Source: a virus
Strand: one strand, 5' to 3'
Length of the DNA: 64,000 bases
Virus record (IMG/VR): IMGVR_UViG_3300027721_000734
Span: 49,477-113,476 of that record
Positions 43,441-52,249 of the stretch are shown here, piece after piece. Numbering within the stretch: the stretch's first letter is position 1; every line of letters begins with the position of its first letter. A model generated the notes under the pieces. That model saw nothing but the letters and a program-made list of their open reading frames with translations, was not told the DNA's origin and ran no database searches. The position numbers and the translations under genes are program-made.

Positions 43441-43470
43441 CAAAGATACTACTTTATTTTAATCCACCAA
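43441..43470 (-). promoter_or_regulatory. Bacteroidota promoter of the ligase operon
   Basis: TTG (43470-43468), 19 bases, TATCTTTG (43448-43441), minus strand. Confidence 0.8.
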
Positions 43471-43475
43471 ATTTT

Positions 43476-43892
43476 TTACAAAGAAATTTCAAATCTTTTT
43501 CGCATTAGTTCTAACTTATCTTCCGGAACCCCGTGTTCATTGACTCCTCCGTGTCTGTTTTCTACGATAAGTGAGTAAGTTTTATAACCGTATTTTTCAG
43601 CCAAGTCAAAATATGGTTGCATTTCCCATTCCTGAGTGAATGTATTAGAGACCACAATTTTAGAAACCCCCGCTGATAAAAATTCTATTTCAGGATTCTC
43701 ATCCCAAGTCATTGCTTCCTCCACAGAGTCTTGACACCATTGATGAGCATCTTTTAATCTAGTAATATCAAATTGATATCCACCATCTTCCATAAAATAC
43801 ATATCAGCCTCAAGATGAGTTCCACCGATTGATTTCGCCAACGTTGATTTTCCGGAACCACAAATTCCACGAACTAAAAATAACTCTCTCAT
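43476..43892 (-). CDS. P-loop kinase, polynucleotide-kinase-like
   Basis: A 138-residue protein. Walker A FLVRGICGSGKSTLAKSI (residues about 4-21) is followed by HLEADMYFMEDGGYQFD and VVSNTFTQEWEMQPYFDLAEKYGYKTYSL, the pattern of small zeta-toxin/PNK-like kinases such as the N4BP2L group. An Arg-rich lid is short. A 5'-OH RNA kinase would complete an RNA-repair set with the two ligases. Protein-level specificity cannot be read from sequence. Confidence 0.75.
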   Translation of the reverse strand: MRELFLVRGICGSGKSTLAKSIGGTHLEADMYFMEDGGYQFDITRLKDAHQWCQDSVEEAMTWDENPEIEFLSAGVSKIVVSNTFTQEWEMQPYFDLAEKYGYKTYSLIVENRHGGVNEHGVPEDKLELMRKRFEISL

Positions 43893-43893
43893 A

Positions 43894-44175
43894 TTAATTT
43901 TTTAAATATTTTACAATCTTCTCAATTCCGTCAGTATCATCCGGATTTATGATGAACTCATCAAATGCTCCGTACCTACATTGATACCCAAAAATATATT
44001 TTAAACCATAACTAACTCTTTCCCAAAAAGGTCGTTTAGTTAAATGAGTATGGATATAAACCATTGGATATTTTACACCATCAATTTCATCTTCATCATA
44101 TAAAACAACCATTTGATGTTCCGTATTATGACAGGAACAAATGAATAAATCTTTTTGTGTTTGTTTAATTTCCAT
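43894..44175 (-). CDS. Small conserved-looking phage protein
   Basis: A 93-residue protein with DLFICSCHNTEHQMVVLYDED and the central SYGLKYIFGYQCRYGAFDEFI. The Cys and His residues (CSCHNTEH, C near residue 70) might bind metal. Proteins of this style occur in many Bacteroidota phages (from memory). It overlaps the upstream gene by 11 bases. Confidence 0.65.
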   Translation of the reverse strand: MEIKQTQKDLFICSCHNTEHQMVVLYDEDEIDGVKYPMVYIHTHLTKRPFWERVSYGLKYIFGYQCRYGAFDEFIINPDDTDGIEKIVKYLKN

Positions 44176-44668
44176 GTTTTTTTAATCGTTTTTTTATTTT
44201 TTTTAACACTATTTTATCATTCGCAGCATCTTTTAGTGAATTATATTTAGAGTAGGATTCTTTAGTTAATTTTAATAAATCAACACTTTCTTCATCCGAT
44301 AAATCAAATAAAATATGACCACAAATTACTTTTGTTATAAATCTATAAGTCGTAACTGTTGTCCAAAATTTCTTTAATCCAAAATATTTTGTCTTATAAA
44401 TCTCATCCGCTGAACTATAATCCCACTGCGTATAAACTCTAATATCGGGTTCACCATCATCAAATTTTAAAGTAAACTCCATTATATCGGGACTTATGTG
44501 TTCTGATGTGTCGTCATTTTCTTTAACTTTAAACCGCTTTGTAATGTATGGTGATGGAGTATAACTACCACAATATATGTGATTAGCAAAATAACAATTG
44601 TGAAAAATATTTTCACCACCAACATTCTTTAATTCTTTATGAATTAATTCTAAAATTTTTTCTTTCAT
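44165..44668 (-). CDS. Hypothetical protein
   Basis: A 167-residue protein: helical N-terminus (KEKILELIHKELKNVGGENIF), beta-rich centre, basic C-terminus (KKIKKRLKKHG). It is one base from the phosphoesterase gene upstream and overlaps the gene downstream. No family is recognised. Confidence 0.6.
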   Translation of the reverse strand: MKEKILELIHKELKNVGGENIFHNCYFANHIYCGSYTPSPYITKRFKVKENDDTSEHISPDIMEFTLKFDDGEPDIRVYTQWDYSSADEIYKTKYFGLKKFWTTVTTYRFITKVICGHILFDLSDEESVDLLKLTKESYSKYNSLKDAANDKIVLKKIKKRLKKHGN

Positions 44669-44669
44669 C

Positions 44670-45332
44670 TTATTTTCTTTTTCGACCTTCGTCAGTTATC
44701 ATATCATCTGTGTGATGGTCATCATCCATATTTGATTTAATTTCTCTCAATTTTACAATCTTAATAACATTGTCTAATGAGTATGGAGCAAAAAACAATG
44801 AACCATCAATACCAACATCCATTCTACGACCCTTACCAAAGATTTTACCCGTTGGGAGATGTACATGTCCATGGAGGTGAATATGACCCTTATTTAACCC
44901 ATCCCAAGAATCTATAGGATAGTGCATTAAAACCAAAGTATCAAATTTATACATCAATTTTGTGTAATGATTAACACTAGCAAATAATTCCTGACAATCA
45001 CTTCGGTTATTTTCAATGTGATGGTCGTGATTACCTAATATAAGGTGAATCTCTTGACACACAATTCTGTCTCTAAAAATTTTAATATTTTCAAAACCAC
45101 CAAAACTCCAATCACCAAGATGAATTAACACATCGTCTTGACCAACAACACTATTAATACCATTTACAATGGCGTCATTCATTTGACCAATTGAATCAAA
45201 ATCTCTTGTTTGGTGAATTGGAACACTTCCATCTGGAAGCCTCCATTCGGTTACACCACGACATATATTCTTATGTCCAAAGTGTGTATCGGATATAATC
45301 CAAACTTTTCTATCGTTATCTATCTTAATCAT
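44670..45332 (-). CDS. Calcineurin-type metallophosphoesterase
   Basis: A 220-residue protein with all metal motifs in order: SDTHFGHKNI, LIHLGDWSFGG, LILGNHDHHIE, LMHYPIDSWDG and HLHGHVHLPTG. The fold removes phosphate groups from nucleic acids or small molecules. In this cluster it may act on RNA ends (2',3'-phosphate) before ligation. The Asp-rich C-terminal tail is unusual. Confidence 0.88.
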   Translation of the reverse strand: MIKIDNDRKVWIISDTHFGHKNICRGVTEWRLPDGSVPIHQTRDFDSIGQMNDAIVNGINSVVGQDDVLIHLGDWSFGGFENIKIFRDRIVCQEIHLILGNHDHHIENNRSDCQELFASVNHYTKLMYKFDTLVLMHYPIDSWDGLNKGHIHLHGHVHLPTGKIFGKGRRMDVGIDGSLFFAPYSLDNVIKIVKLREIKSNMDDDHHTDDMITDEGRKRK

Positions 45333-45374
45333 ACTGCAAATCTAATTCTTTTTTTCCAAACCAATAATGTTTGG

Positions 45375-45845
45375 TTATTTAATAGGTATTCGAACCCTAA
45401 CACAGGTCTCAGGTTGTTTTTCATTTTTTAAGAAATTGTTAATCCAACCACAAATATTATGTGCTCCGACAGGATTTGCCGAATGAACATAAACTAACGG
45501 AAAAATAAATTTACTATCCTTTTTTTCATTTTTAGTCATATTAACTCTTTCCGGAAATTCGTTGTAAAATTGATTAACTAACCATTTAGCAGCATCATAA
45601 CCAGTTTTCTCATTAATATTGTTATAGTCCAAAGTGTAGTTTGGAGAAACATTATTAAAATACTCTTTCATTGCAGAATCACCTAAATCGTGGTCCAAAG
45701 ATATAATATCAATATTCTCCAACCCAATCTTATTAACTTGTACAACAAATTCATCGTAATCTCTAACTACAATCCAATCATCACCAGTAGGAGTTCTCAC
45801 ATCATCAAGATATATTCTACAAGGTGGTTTCATATTATTTTCCAT
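45375..45845 (-). CDS. Cyclic-phosphate-processing receiver-like (cREC) protein
   Basis: A 156-residue protein. CRIYLDDVRTPTGDDWIVVRD, then IDIISLDHDLGD, GYDAAKWLV and VYVHSANPVGAHNICGWIN match the receiver-fold family predicted to process cyclic phosphates in RNA repair (Burroughs and Aravind). The Asp pairs take the place of the receiver metal site. It stands upstream of the phosphoesterase, kinase and ligase genes. A downstream in-frame ATG (residue 5) is an alternative start. Confidence 0.75.
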   Translation of the reverse strand: MENNMKPPCRIYLDDVRTPTGDDWIVVRDYDEFVVQVNKIGLENIDIISLDHDLGDSAMKEYFNNVSPNYTLDYNNINEKTGYDAAKWLVNQFYNEFPERVNMTKNEKKDSKFIFPLVYVHSANPVGAHNICGWINNFLKNEKQPETCVRVRIPIK

Positions 45846-45916
45846 ATCTAATTATTTAGATACAAATATAATCATTTTTTTTTAATAAAAAAAACTATTT
45901 ATACTAAAATAACAAT

Positions 45917-47671
45917 ATGAACGGTCAAAAGTTAGAGATTAGAAATAATGGTAATTCAAAAATAATAATAAGTTATCAAAACTTAAACGATTCTTCGTGG
46001 AAAAATGGTGTAGTATTAAACCCTAAACAAACAAAATCTATATGGTGTGTTAAAGGGTCTTTCACACATTCTTTAGGTAAATTAGAGATTTTATCAAATA
46101 TTAATTGGCCTCAATTAAATCAAAACAACACCTTACACACATGTGTTTTACCGAGCGGATTAACCCCAATTACTATTTTAAAGTCTGTAACATTGGAAAA
46201 CCCAATTGAAACAATAGTGTTTGACCTATCTATTGAACCCATTTGTTATTGGTTAAATATATTAAATTCGCCATCATATAGTAACAGAAACGGGATAATC
46301 ACTGTTTATACTAACTATAGTTATAACCCTCAACGAATGATTATGTATAATAGAAATAATGGTTGTAAAGTTACTAATGGTTATTATTTAACCGATAATC
46401 TAATTTCGGTACAAAACGGTGTTATGATAACAATTAATATTGGAGACATTTGTCAATTCCCAACACCAACTCCAACAGAAACTTTAACACCAACACCTAC
46501 AAAAACTCCAACTCAAACACCAACAATAACGCTAACATCTGGATTATCACCGTCAGAAACACCAACCAATACACCAACAGTTACACCAACCAACACGCCA
46601 ATATCAAATCTTGAGGATTATTTAAGATTAACATTTGATAATACCGGAAACATAAATTCATTAGTTGGCGACCCAACAGACATTACAAATTGGAACAATT
46701 TTTTTAATTTACCTGATTACGGTAATTCTTTTACATCAGTAACTATAAATGATGTGAATGTGTTATTATTTGGCGGTAGTGATATTACAATAAAAAATAA
46801 TTTATTTAATGGTGATAATTCTTTAATAGAGATTGTTGATGGTATTGATTGTATTATTCAAATTGACCCTAACGCATTTTTATCTTGTTTAAATTTAACA
46901 ACTATTGTTTTACCAAATAATCAATATTGTAACGATAGTTGTTTTAATATAACACCAAACGTTACTTATATTTATTTACCAAATCTAACAACCGCTGGTC
47001 AACTATCATTTGGAGGAGAATCAGTTTTAACTACTTTAAATTTACCAAAGTTAATAAATTCAGGTCCGTATTGTTTTTATTCATGTAATAATGTAACAAA
47101 TTTTAATCTACCAAAATTAATCTCAATAGGTAATAATGGTTTTGAAAATTGTACATCAATTACAGAATTATATATACCATCAATACTATCTTTAGGTGAT
47201 GATACTAATACTAATAATAACATTTTTAACGGTATTACGGGTAACACAATAAATCTAACCGTTTCGTCATATATTATGACATGTAATGATGGATACCCTG
47301 ATTATGATATACAGTATTTATTATCCAACAATAATGTGACAGTTACAACAATATTACCAACATCAACACCTACTAAAACTCCAACAAAAACACCCACTCC
47401 AACAGAAACTGAAATACCTGTGGAAACACCAACACCCACACCAACATCTACACCAATAACAATAACAACACTCACACTTGGTAATTGTAACAGTGATATT
47501 TTTACCGCTTACACAACTTCACCATCATTTGCTGTTGGAATTATGATATACCAAGATAGTGGTTTAACAATTCCTTATGATTCAGTATTATTAGGCACGG
47601 ACACCTATCAATCCTACAAATATAATATTGTAAATGGTCTTGTTACAAACACACCAATAATATGTGATTAA
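45917..47671 (+). CDS. Surface/fibre protein with Thr/Pro linkers and BspA-like leucine-rich repeats
   Basis: A 584-residue protein. The N-terminal module (residues 1-75, [20 protein letters not shown]) is shared with the next gene. A Thr/Pro linker lies at about 185-235. BspA-type LRRs occur at about 300-430 ([50 protein letters not shown]). A second Thr/Pro linker (about 480-515) leads to a C-terminal domain. Such LRRs bind proteins or glycans, so this is a receptor-binding or decoration candidate. It is on the plus strand in an otherwise minus-strand region. Confidence 0.75.
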   Translation: MNGQKLEIRNNGNSKIIISYQNLNDSSWKNGVVLNPKQTKSIWCVKGSFTHSLGKLEILSNINWPQLNQNNTLHTCVLPSGLTPITILKSVTLENPIETIVFDLSIEPICYWLNILNSPSYSNRNGIITVYTNYSYNPQRMIMYNRNNGCKVTNGYYLTDNLISVQNGVMITINIGDICQFPTPTPTETLTPTPTKTPTQTPTITLTSGLSPSETPTNTPTVTPTNTPISNLEDYLRLTFDNTGNINSLVGDPTDITNWNNFFNLPDYGNSFTSVTINDVNVLLFGGSDITIKNNLFNGDNSLIEIVDGIDCIIQIDPNAFLSCLNLTTIVLPNNQYCNDSCFNITPNVTYIYLPNLTTAGQLSFGGESVLTTLNLPKLINSGPYCFYSCNNVTNFNLPKLISIGNNGFENCTSITELYIPSILSLGDDTNTNNNIFNGITGNTINLTVSSYIMTCNDGYPDYDIQYLLSNNNVTVTTILPTSTPTKTPTKTPTPTETEIPVETPTPTPTSTPITITTLTLGNCNSDIFTAYTTSPSFAVGIMIYQDSGLTIPYDSVLLGTDTYQSYKYNIVNGLVTNTPIICD

Positions 47672-47706
47672 AAAATAAAAAATAAGTATTTATAAATAAA
47701 CAAATT

Positions 47707-48672
47707 ATGAAAGGACAAAGATTAATAATTAGAAATAGTGGTATAACAAAAATTATAATAAATTATCAAAATTTAAACGATTTCTCATTGAGGAATGGGG
47801 TAATATTAAACCCAAATCAAATTAGACACATATGGTGCGTTAAAGGAACTTTTACACACACATTTGGTGCGTTAGAGATAATATCAAATATTGATTGGCC
47901 GCCAGTTAAATCTGTTCGTAAATCACCAACACCAACACCTACACCAACACCTACTATAACACCAACACCTACACCAACACCTACTATAACTCCAACACCG
48001 ACAAATACACCTACGCCTACTATAACTCCAACGAACACACCAACACCAACACAATTACCGTTGTCGTTAAATTTAACATTTGATAATATAACAAATGCCG
48101 ATATTTTAGTTGGAGATTCTACTAATGTTGCCGATTGGAACACGTTCTTTGATTTACCTACCAATGGAAACCCATTTACAAGTGTAAATATTATTGGAAA
48201 TGAAGTAAGTTTATTTGGAGGTAGTAATATTACAGTGAAAAATGATTTATTTTCTAGTAGTGATTTAGTAGAAATTAATGATTACCTTGGATGTTTAATA
48301 ATTGCTGGTGATTATTCTTTTTATGATTGTAGTCTATTAAGTGTTGTTAATTTACCTGTTTTAACACAACTTGGTAAATCTTGTTTAGAAAGTAGTGGAA
48401 ATTTTCAACCAACCTTAATTGTTAATTTACCTTTAGTAACAACTATTGGAAATACTTGTTTTCAAGGAAGTTCTACAATGATAAATATTAATATATCAAG
48501 TTGTATTAATTTAGGAACTTCAGTAGCAAATAATAGTGTATTTAGTTATATTACAGGACAAAATATTACCTTAACTATTCCAGCAACATTAATGACTTGT
48601 AATTCTGGTTCACCAGATGGCGATATTCAATACTTACAAGCTAATAATACAGTAACAATAATAGAAATATAA
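47707..48672 (+). CDS. Paralogous surface protein with Thr/Pro linker and LRR-like domain
   Basis: A 321-residue protein that repeats the plan of the gene before it. It starts with the same module (GQRLIIRNSGITKIIINYQN), then has a Thr/Pro linker (residues about 76-120, PTPTPTITPTPTPTP) and an LRR-like domain (SVVNLPVLTQLGKSCLESS, VNLPLVTTIGNTCFQGSS). It lacks the second linker and C-terminal domain. Probable product of gene duplication; the leader TTTATAAATAAACAAATT resembles those of other virion genes. Confidence 0.75.
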   Translation: MKGQRLIIRNSGITKIIINYQNLNDFSLRNGVILNPNQIRHIWCVKGTFTHTFGALEIISNIDWPPVKSVRKSPTPTPTPTPTITPTPTPTPTITPTPTNTPTPTITPTNTPTPTQLPLSLNLTFDNITNADILVGDSTNVADWNTFFDLPTNGNPFTSVNIIGNEVSLFGGSNITVKNDLFSSSDLVEINDYLGCLIIAGDYSFYDCSLLSVVNLPVLTQLGKSCLESSGNFQPTLIVNLPLVTTIGNTCFQGSSTMININISSCINLGTSVANNSVFSYITGQNITLTIPATLMTCNSGSPDGDIQYLQANNTVTIIEI

Positions 48673-48710
48673 ACATTATTTTCATAAAATAACACAATTA
48701 ATTAAATAAA

Positions 48711-48742
48711 AAAAACCCCCTCTGAAAAGAAGGGGTTTTTTT
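48711..48742. terminator. Bidirectional terminator
   Basis: AAACCCCCT...AAGGGGTTT with A- and T-runs, between convergent genes. Confidence 0.75.
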
Positions 48743-48768
48743 ATGAAACCTTGTTATTTGTTTATTTT

Positions 48769-49614
48769 TTAAAATTTAGTTCCACAAGATGAACAAAATT
48801 TATCAGAATCTTTTTTTCTTTTTTTACCACAATTACCACAATAAACTTTTAAATCTTTATTGTCATATTGTTTTTGTGATTCAGGTAATATCTTCCATAT
48901 AGAAGTAGAACATGCGTAGTGATTAAACGATTTATTTACCGTTTGGAATGATTGGTCACTTTTACCACCTTTCTCAACTCTACCGGTCTCTAATGAATCC
49001 ATAGTGACCTCTTTTTTACCACCGATATTTAAATTTCCCGATGAGGCATTAAACATTGCTGAATTAATCCCCGCTGTTAATGTACTGTACGATGCCGTTC
49101 CGGTTGTTGAACCAGCAAATCCATTAGTTGTAAATGTAACTCCACCAGTATTTGTTGTGTGGGTATGTGTTTGAATTGACCCACCGGTGTTTGTAGAATA
49201 AGTATGGATTGGTCCGCCAAATGACCCACCACAATAACTAATATTATTTGTCCACACCGGTTGTTTATACTCATCAAAAAAGTCAATAACAACATCCCCA
49301 TTTCCGGAGATGGCATTCAACACCTCATTTGATGTCCCGTCAACCTCATAAGTTTCAAACTTGAATTTACGAGCATCGTCAAGATATCTCTCAAGAAAAA
49401 TTCGTTGTCCCGGTTTAAGAACAATTCCTCCTCCGGAGATATAATTTCCGTCAAGTTTAATTTTAGATAATACTGTGTTAGTGGAGGGATTAAATAATTC
49501 CAGTTGGAATTCATCCCCATTTTTAAGATAGACATTTTGTCCAACTTGTTTAAGACGTTTTTTGTCTTTTGTGATATACGCACAAGGCGTACCTGTTTTT
49601 GTTTGGTAATACAT
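48769..49614 (-). CDS. Zinc-ribbon protein with Gly/Thr-rich centre
   Basis: A 281-residue protein. The N-terminal domain (MYYQTKTGTPCAYITKDKKR; GGGIVLKPGQRIFLERYLDD) looks like a conserved phage module. A Thr/Gly/His-rich low-complexity part follows (residues about 130-190), then a C-terminal zinc ribbon VYCGNCGKKRKKDSDKFCSSCGTKF (two CxxC). It lies at the head of the tRNA region. A role in virion or nucleic-acid binding is open. Confidence 0.7.
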   Translation of the reverse strand: MYYQTKTGTPCAYITKDKKRLKQVGQNVYLKNGDEFQLELFNPSTNTVLSKIKLDGNYISGGGIVLKPGQRIFLERYLDDARKFKFETYEVDGTSNEVLNAISGNGDVVIDFFDEYKQPVWTNNISYCGGSFGGPIHTYSTNTGGSIQTHTHTTNTGGVTFTTNGFAGSTTGTASYSTLTAGINSAMFNASSGNLNIGGKKEVTMDSLETGRVEKGGKSDQSFQTVNKSFNHYACSTSIWKILPESQKQYDNKDLKVYCGNCGKKRKKDSDKFCSSCGTKF

Positions 49615-49754
49615 AATTTCCTTATTTTATTTTTTATGTTTATTGAACTTCTCTTCGTTGGTATCAATTCCAACTCAAATGCCACTTTGGACACGAGAAC
49701 CTCAGCAACAAGGTTTCATTTATAAATATAAGGATGTTTTATTTTTTTGTAAAT

Positions 49755-49785
49755 AAAAAACCCCCAAGTTTCCTTGAAGGTTTTA
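49755..49785 (-). terminator. Terminator at the end of the tRNA array
   Basis: AACCTTCAAGG-AAA-CTTGGGGGTT, then a T-run on the minus strand. Confidence 0.65.
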
Positions 49786-49787
49786 TG

Positions 49788-49880
49788 TAGGAGTTCCCGG
49801 GTATCTACACTGATTAACGACAATCAGACCATCGTTCGCGACCTGTAAGAGTCCAACGACTGATATTATACTATACTTAC
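49788..49880 (-). ncRNA. Structured RNA, unassigned
   Basis: Hairpins CTGATT-GTCGTT-AATCAG and GTAG...CTAC around CCCGGG. A loop triplet GTC is present, but no canonical tRNA fold could be drawn. It is transcribed with the Met tRNA upstream. Confidence 0.3.
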
Positions 49881-49896
49881 ACTCAAATATCTATTG

Positions 49897-49969
49897 TGGT
49901 CCCGGAGAATTACGATATCCCGACTTCTACATTATGAGTGTAGCACTCTAACCTCTGAGTTACGAGACC
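49897..49969 (-). tRNA. tRNA-Met/Ile2 (CAT) with altered T-loop
   Basis: Acceptor GGTCTCG/CGGGACC, D-loop with GG, anticodon arm CTACA-CTCATAA-TGTAG. The T-loop is ATCGTAA instead of TTCGANN (54 and 58 exchanged). CCA is not encoded. Confidence 0.8.
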
Positions 49970-50009
49970 AATTATGGGTTTTTAATGAACCCATAAAACA
50001 TATGTCAAT

Positions 50010-50240
50010 CTATTGGTGGTGCTTAATGTACCTCCCAAATTTATCAACCCTCACAGAGAGTTTCTCCAATCTAAAGTTCCAATTATCGAACTTTCCTAAG
50101 CCAGATTTTACTCTCGCCTGTTTAACCGCAGATACTTCTGCCTTCTCACGTCCTTCTTCCGTAGTTTCTACGAAAAAAGTGGGAGCCTGAACACCGTTTC
50201 TAACGGGAACTACTCTCCAAATTCTCAATTTCTGAGTCAT
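50010..50240 (-). CDS. Small basic hypothetical protein
   Basis: A 76-residue protein. MTQKLRIWRVVPVRNGVQAPTF then TTEEGREKAEVSAVKQARV and a basic C-terminus. Codon use and strand pattern look genuine although it lies among tRNAs. A palindrome TTTTAGCT-ATT-AGCTAAAA lies just before the start (50245-50264) and may regulate it. Function unknown; a ribosome- or RNA-binding role is only suggested by charge. Confidence 0.65.
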   Translation of the reverse strand: MTQKLRIWRVVPVRNGVQAPTFFVETTEEGREKAEVSAVKQARVKSGLGKFDNWNFRLEKLSVRVDKFGRYIKHHQ

Positions 50241-50308
50241 AAATTTTAGCTAATAGCTAAAACTATGTGGAGTTGGGTTGGTTGTTTTTCATATTTTTAA
50301 ATTTTTTG

Positions 50309-50388
50309 TATCCCCGGTGGGAGTCGAACCCACACGCCGAAGCAACAAGTCTTAAGCCTGTCGTGTATACCAGTTTCACCACGGAGAT
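50309..50388 (-). tRNA. tRNA-Leu (TAA)
   Basis: Acceptor ATCTCCG/CGGGGAT, anticodon arm ACAGG-CTTAAGA-CTTGT, long variable arm TGC-TTCGG-CGT, canonical T-arm GTGGG-TTCGACT-CCCAC. No CCA encoded. Confidence 0.9.
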
Positions 50389-50603
50389 GTGTTCCCCCAA
50401 TGAGATTAGTTTGGGGTAGATTTTTTCTGTTTTCCTATTCAAAAGTCGAGACGGTCTTACCCGCACATAAAAGTCAACTATTACTTGGAGGTGAGTTAGT
50501 ATGCTCCCTTTTCCCAAAGACCTCATCTGTAAAACCGTTTGAGGCGTCAGCCACATCATTATTTCGAACGATGCCAAATCATTGAGTATCTCTATCTCAA
50601 TTG

Positions 50604-50683
50604 TAGTCAGGACAGGACTCGAACCTGTAATTCCGGTTAAACCCCTCGACGGGGCCGCGTCTATCCAATTCCGCCACCCGACT
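50604..50683 (-). tRNA. tRNA-like gene, Leu/Ser-type body with defective anticodon loop
   Basis: Acceptor AGTCGGG/CCTGACT, D-arm GCGGAATTGGATAGACGC, canonical T-arm ACAGG-TTCGAGT-CCTGT, variable part about 12 bases. The anticodon arm GCCCC-GTCGA-GGGGT has only five loop bases and no U33. Identity unknown; it may be inactive. Confidence 0.5.
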
Positions 50684-50757
50684 ATTTTCCCGTCTTTCCG
50701 AGATGTCAACTACTTACCAATTAGCCTCATTGGTCAATCCTCTTATAGTCGATTTTG

Positions 50758-50834
50758 ATGGTAAGGTGGGATTCGAACCCACATCCTTTCGGCCAATTAA
50801 GACCGAACGCTTTCGCCGTTTGAGCTTCTTACCA
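50758..50834 (-). tRNA. tRNA-like gene with eight-base anticodon loop
   Basis: Acceptor TGGTAAG/CTTACCA (7 pairs), T-arm GTGGG-TTCGAAT-CCCAC. The anticodon arm TCGGT-CTTAATTG-GCCGA has an 8-base loop, and position 8 is A. TAA (Leu) is the most natural reading, but frame is uncertain. Confidence 0.6.
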
Positions 50835-51066
50835 AACATTTTGGAAAAACTTGATGATTACGTTTACCATCTTCGACTTGAGTTTGTCTTATTCATTTTC
50901 CCATTTTTTTTTGAGAGATTTCCCTGTAAAATACAGTCAATCTCGTCCTAAACCAAATCATTCTTTCTTTTAAGGTTAAGAAACATTTAACTACCTATTT
51001 GACACCACTGACTTTTCTTAACTACAAAAAACAGACTCTCAAACTGAACCCCGGAAAAACGACTCG

Positions 51067-51139
51067 AGCTTCCGACCGGTCTCGAACCGACAACTTCGAC
51101 CTTACAAGGGACGCACTCTACCAATTGAGTTACGGAAGC
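51067..51139 (-). tRNA. tRNA-Thr (TGT)
   Basis: Acceptor GCTTCCG/CGGAAGC, D-loop AATTGGTA, anticodon loop CTTGTAA, T-arm GTCGG-TTCGAGA-CCGGT. One mismatch lies in the anticodon stem. Confidence 0.88.
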
Positions 51140-51181
51140 CTGTTGCAGAGTATTTTTTTTAAGTAGAAGTCAACTCTGTCT

Positions 51182-51305
51182 CTTAAACTACTAAAAGAAA
51201 CTGTCCAAGGTCTATCCTGCTTTCGCTGTCCAGATTTTTCTCTGTTTCTTAAAACATCATCACTTCGGCCACATTGGGAGAACCGCAGTTCCCACGTAGT
51301 TTAAG
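51182..51305 (-). ncRNA. Helix-bounded structured RNA
   Basis: CTTAAACTAC (51182) pairs with GTAGTTTAAG (51296), and nested AAGAAAC/GTTTCTT closes an inner domain with an AGC-GAAA-GCA hairpin. There is no ORF. It lies between two tRNAs. Confidence 0.4.
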
Positions 51306-51354
51306 GAGGTAGTTGGCGGCGTATCACACCGAGTTATGATAATGTATTAAAAAA

Positions 51355-51480
51355 AAAACCAACAACCGGATTTGAAACTTACCTACGCACAGTGAGGTAT
51401 CCGGTCTTCATCGTTCGCATTGCCTAATCATTGAGTACTATTTCATTTCGGCTGCCGTGCGTGTCATTAGTGATGGTTTT
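51355..51480 (-). ncRNA. Helix-bounded structured RNA
   Basis: AAAACCA/TGGTTTT ends. Inside are ACGCAC/GTGCGT and CCGGAT/ATCCGG with nested ACCT/AGGT, some mutually exclusive. On the minus strand it ends in a run of ten T, which could terminate transcription. Confidence 0.4.
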
Positions 51481-51491
51481 AATCTTTATTG

Positions 51492-51564
51492 TACCCCAGG
51501 AGGGAATCGAACCCTCAAAATCTTGTGCCTAAAACAAGCGTGTCTACCGTTCCACCACCGGGGC
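51492..51564 (-). tRNA. tRNA-Leu (TAG) with short variable region
   Basis: Acceptor GCCCCGG/CTGGGGT, anticodon arm CTTGT-TTTAGGC-ACAAG, T-arm GAGGG-TTCGATT-CCCTC. The variable part is only five bases (ATTTT), unlike the class II arm usual for Leu. Confidence 0.85.
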
Positions 51565-51674
51565 GTTTTGGTGGGTCTCGACCCCACCTGTTTGAATTAC
51601 TTGTTGATTCCTCTTACTTTTCTCACCTAACTAGTATGTGGTGTGTAAAACCAATCTACCATCACTCAACCCAT

Positions 51675-51938
51675 TTACTTCGTCTCAATAATATTATAGG
51701 TTCCTTGAACCATTCCGAAACTTGAATCCTCGTGGAATTTGTAAGTCTCAGGGACTTCTCCTTCTCTCATAGGCCTTGAAACAGTCCAAAGATGTTCATC
51801 TTTCCAAGTAACGTTTACCAACTTTTCACCCTGAGGTAATTTGATGGTTCCGGTCCCTCCAAAACTTTTCACTCTTTGATTCTCTGTACAAGATGCCAAA
51901 GATACTAATAATATTAAACTTAAAACAACTTTTTTCAT
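51675..51938 (-). CDS. Small lipoprotein
   Basis: An 87-residue protein. Signal peptide with lipobox VVLSLILLVSLASC (Cys17); mature part FGGTGTIKLPQGEKLVNVTW, DEHLWTVSRPMREGEVPETY and FGMVQGTYNI. This compact beta domain is seen in several phages as a short protein of unknown function (from memory). It is exported and lipid-anchored by prediction. It lies inside the tRNA array. Confidence 0.75.
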   Translation of the reverse strand: MKKVVLSLILLVSLASCTENQRVKSFGGTGTIKLPQGEKLVNVTWKDEHLWTVSRPMREGEVPETYKFHEDSSFGMVQGTYNIIETK

Positions 51939-51966
51939 AAAAATAACAAATAAAATTAAAAAATTG

Positions 51967-52038
51967 TGACCCCACAGGGATTCGAACCCCGATTGAAAGC
52001 TTAGAAGGCTTTAGTCCTATCCGTTGAACGATGGAGCC
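51967..52038 (-). tRNA. tRNA-Arg (TCT)
   Basis: Acceptor GGCTCCA/TGGGGTC, D-arm with GG, anticodon arm AAAGC-CTTCTAA-GCTTT, T-arm CGGGG-TTCGAAT-CCCTG. Confidence 0.9.
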
Positions 52039-52042
52039 AAAG

Positions 52043-52116
52043 AGCAACATGCCGGTCTCGAACCGGCCTTATTTCACATTGGAAGTGTGATGCCATACCT
52101 ACTAGGCGAATGTTGC
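52043..52116 (-). tRNA. tRNA-Gly (TCC)
   Basis: Acceptor GCAACAT/ATGTTGC, anticodon arm TCACA-CTTCCAA-TGTGA, T-arm GCCGG-TTCGAGA-CCGGC. It is four bases from tRNA-Arg. Confidence 0.9.
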
Positions 52117-52120
52117 AGTT

Positions 52121-52198
52121 TAGATGAACTTCGGACTTGTGTACCGAAATGAGACCCAATAATTAAATCACTAACCCTAGGTGTGGTCTATTCATCTA
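52121..52198 (-). ncRNA. tRNA-sized helix-bounded RNA
   Basis: TAGATGAA/TTCATCTA ends, 78 nt. An inner TTCGG/CCGAA hairpin stands near the T-arm place, but no clear D or anticodon arm is seen. Followed by T-rich DNA on its 5' side only. Confidence 0.35.
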
Positions 52199-52249
52199 TT
52201 TTTTTAAGCTTATACCTTTAAAATAAATTTAAATTTTAAGCTTATAAGT

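Noticed and set aside
51575-51674. A tRNA-Val (TAC)-like arm next to a GTGGG-GTCGAGA-CCCAC hairpin
   Set aside because: The anticodon-arm-like and T-arm-like pieces are about 60 bases apart with no acceptor helix, so a tRNA cannot be supported.
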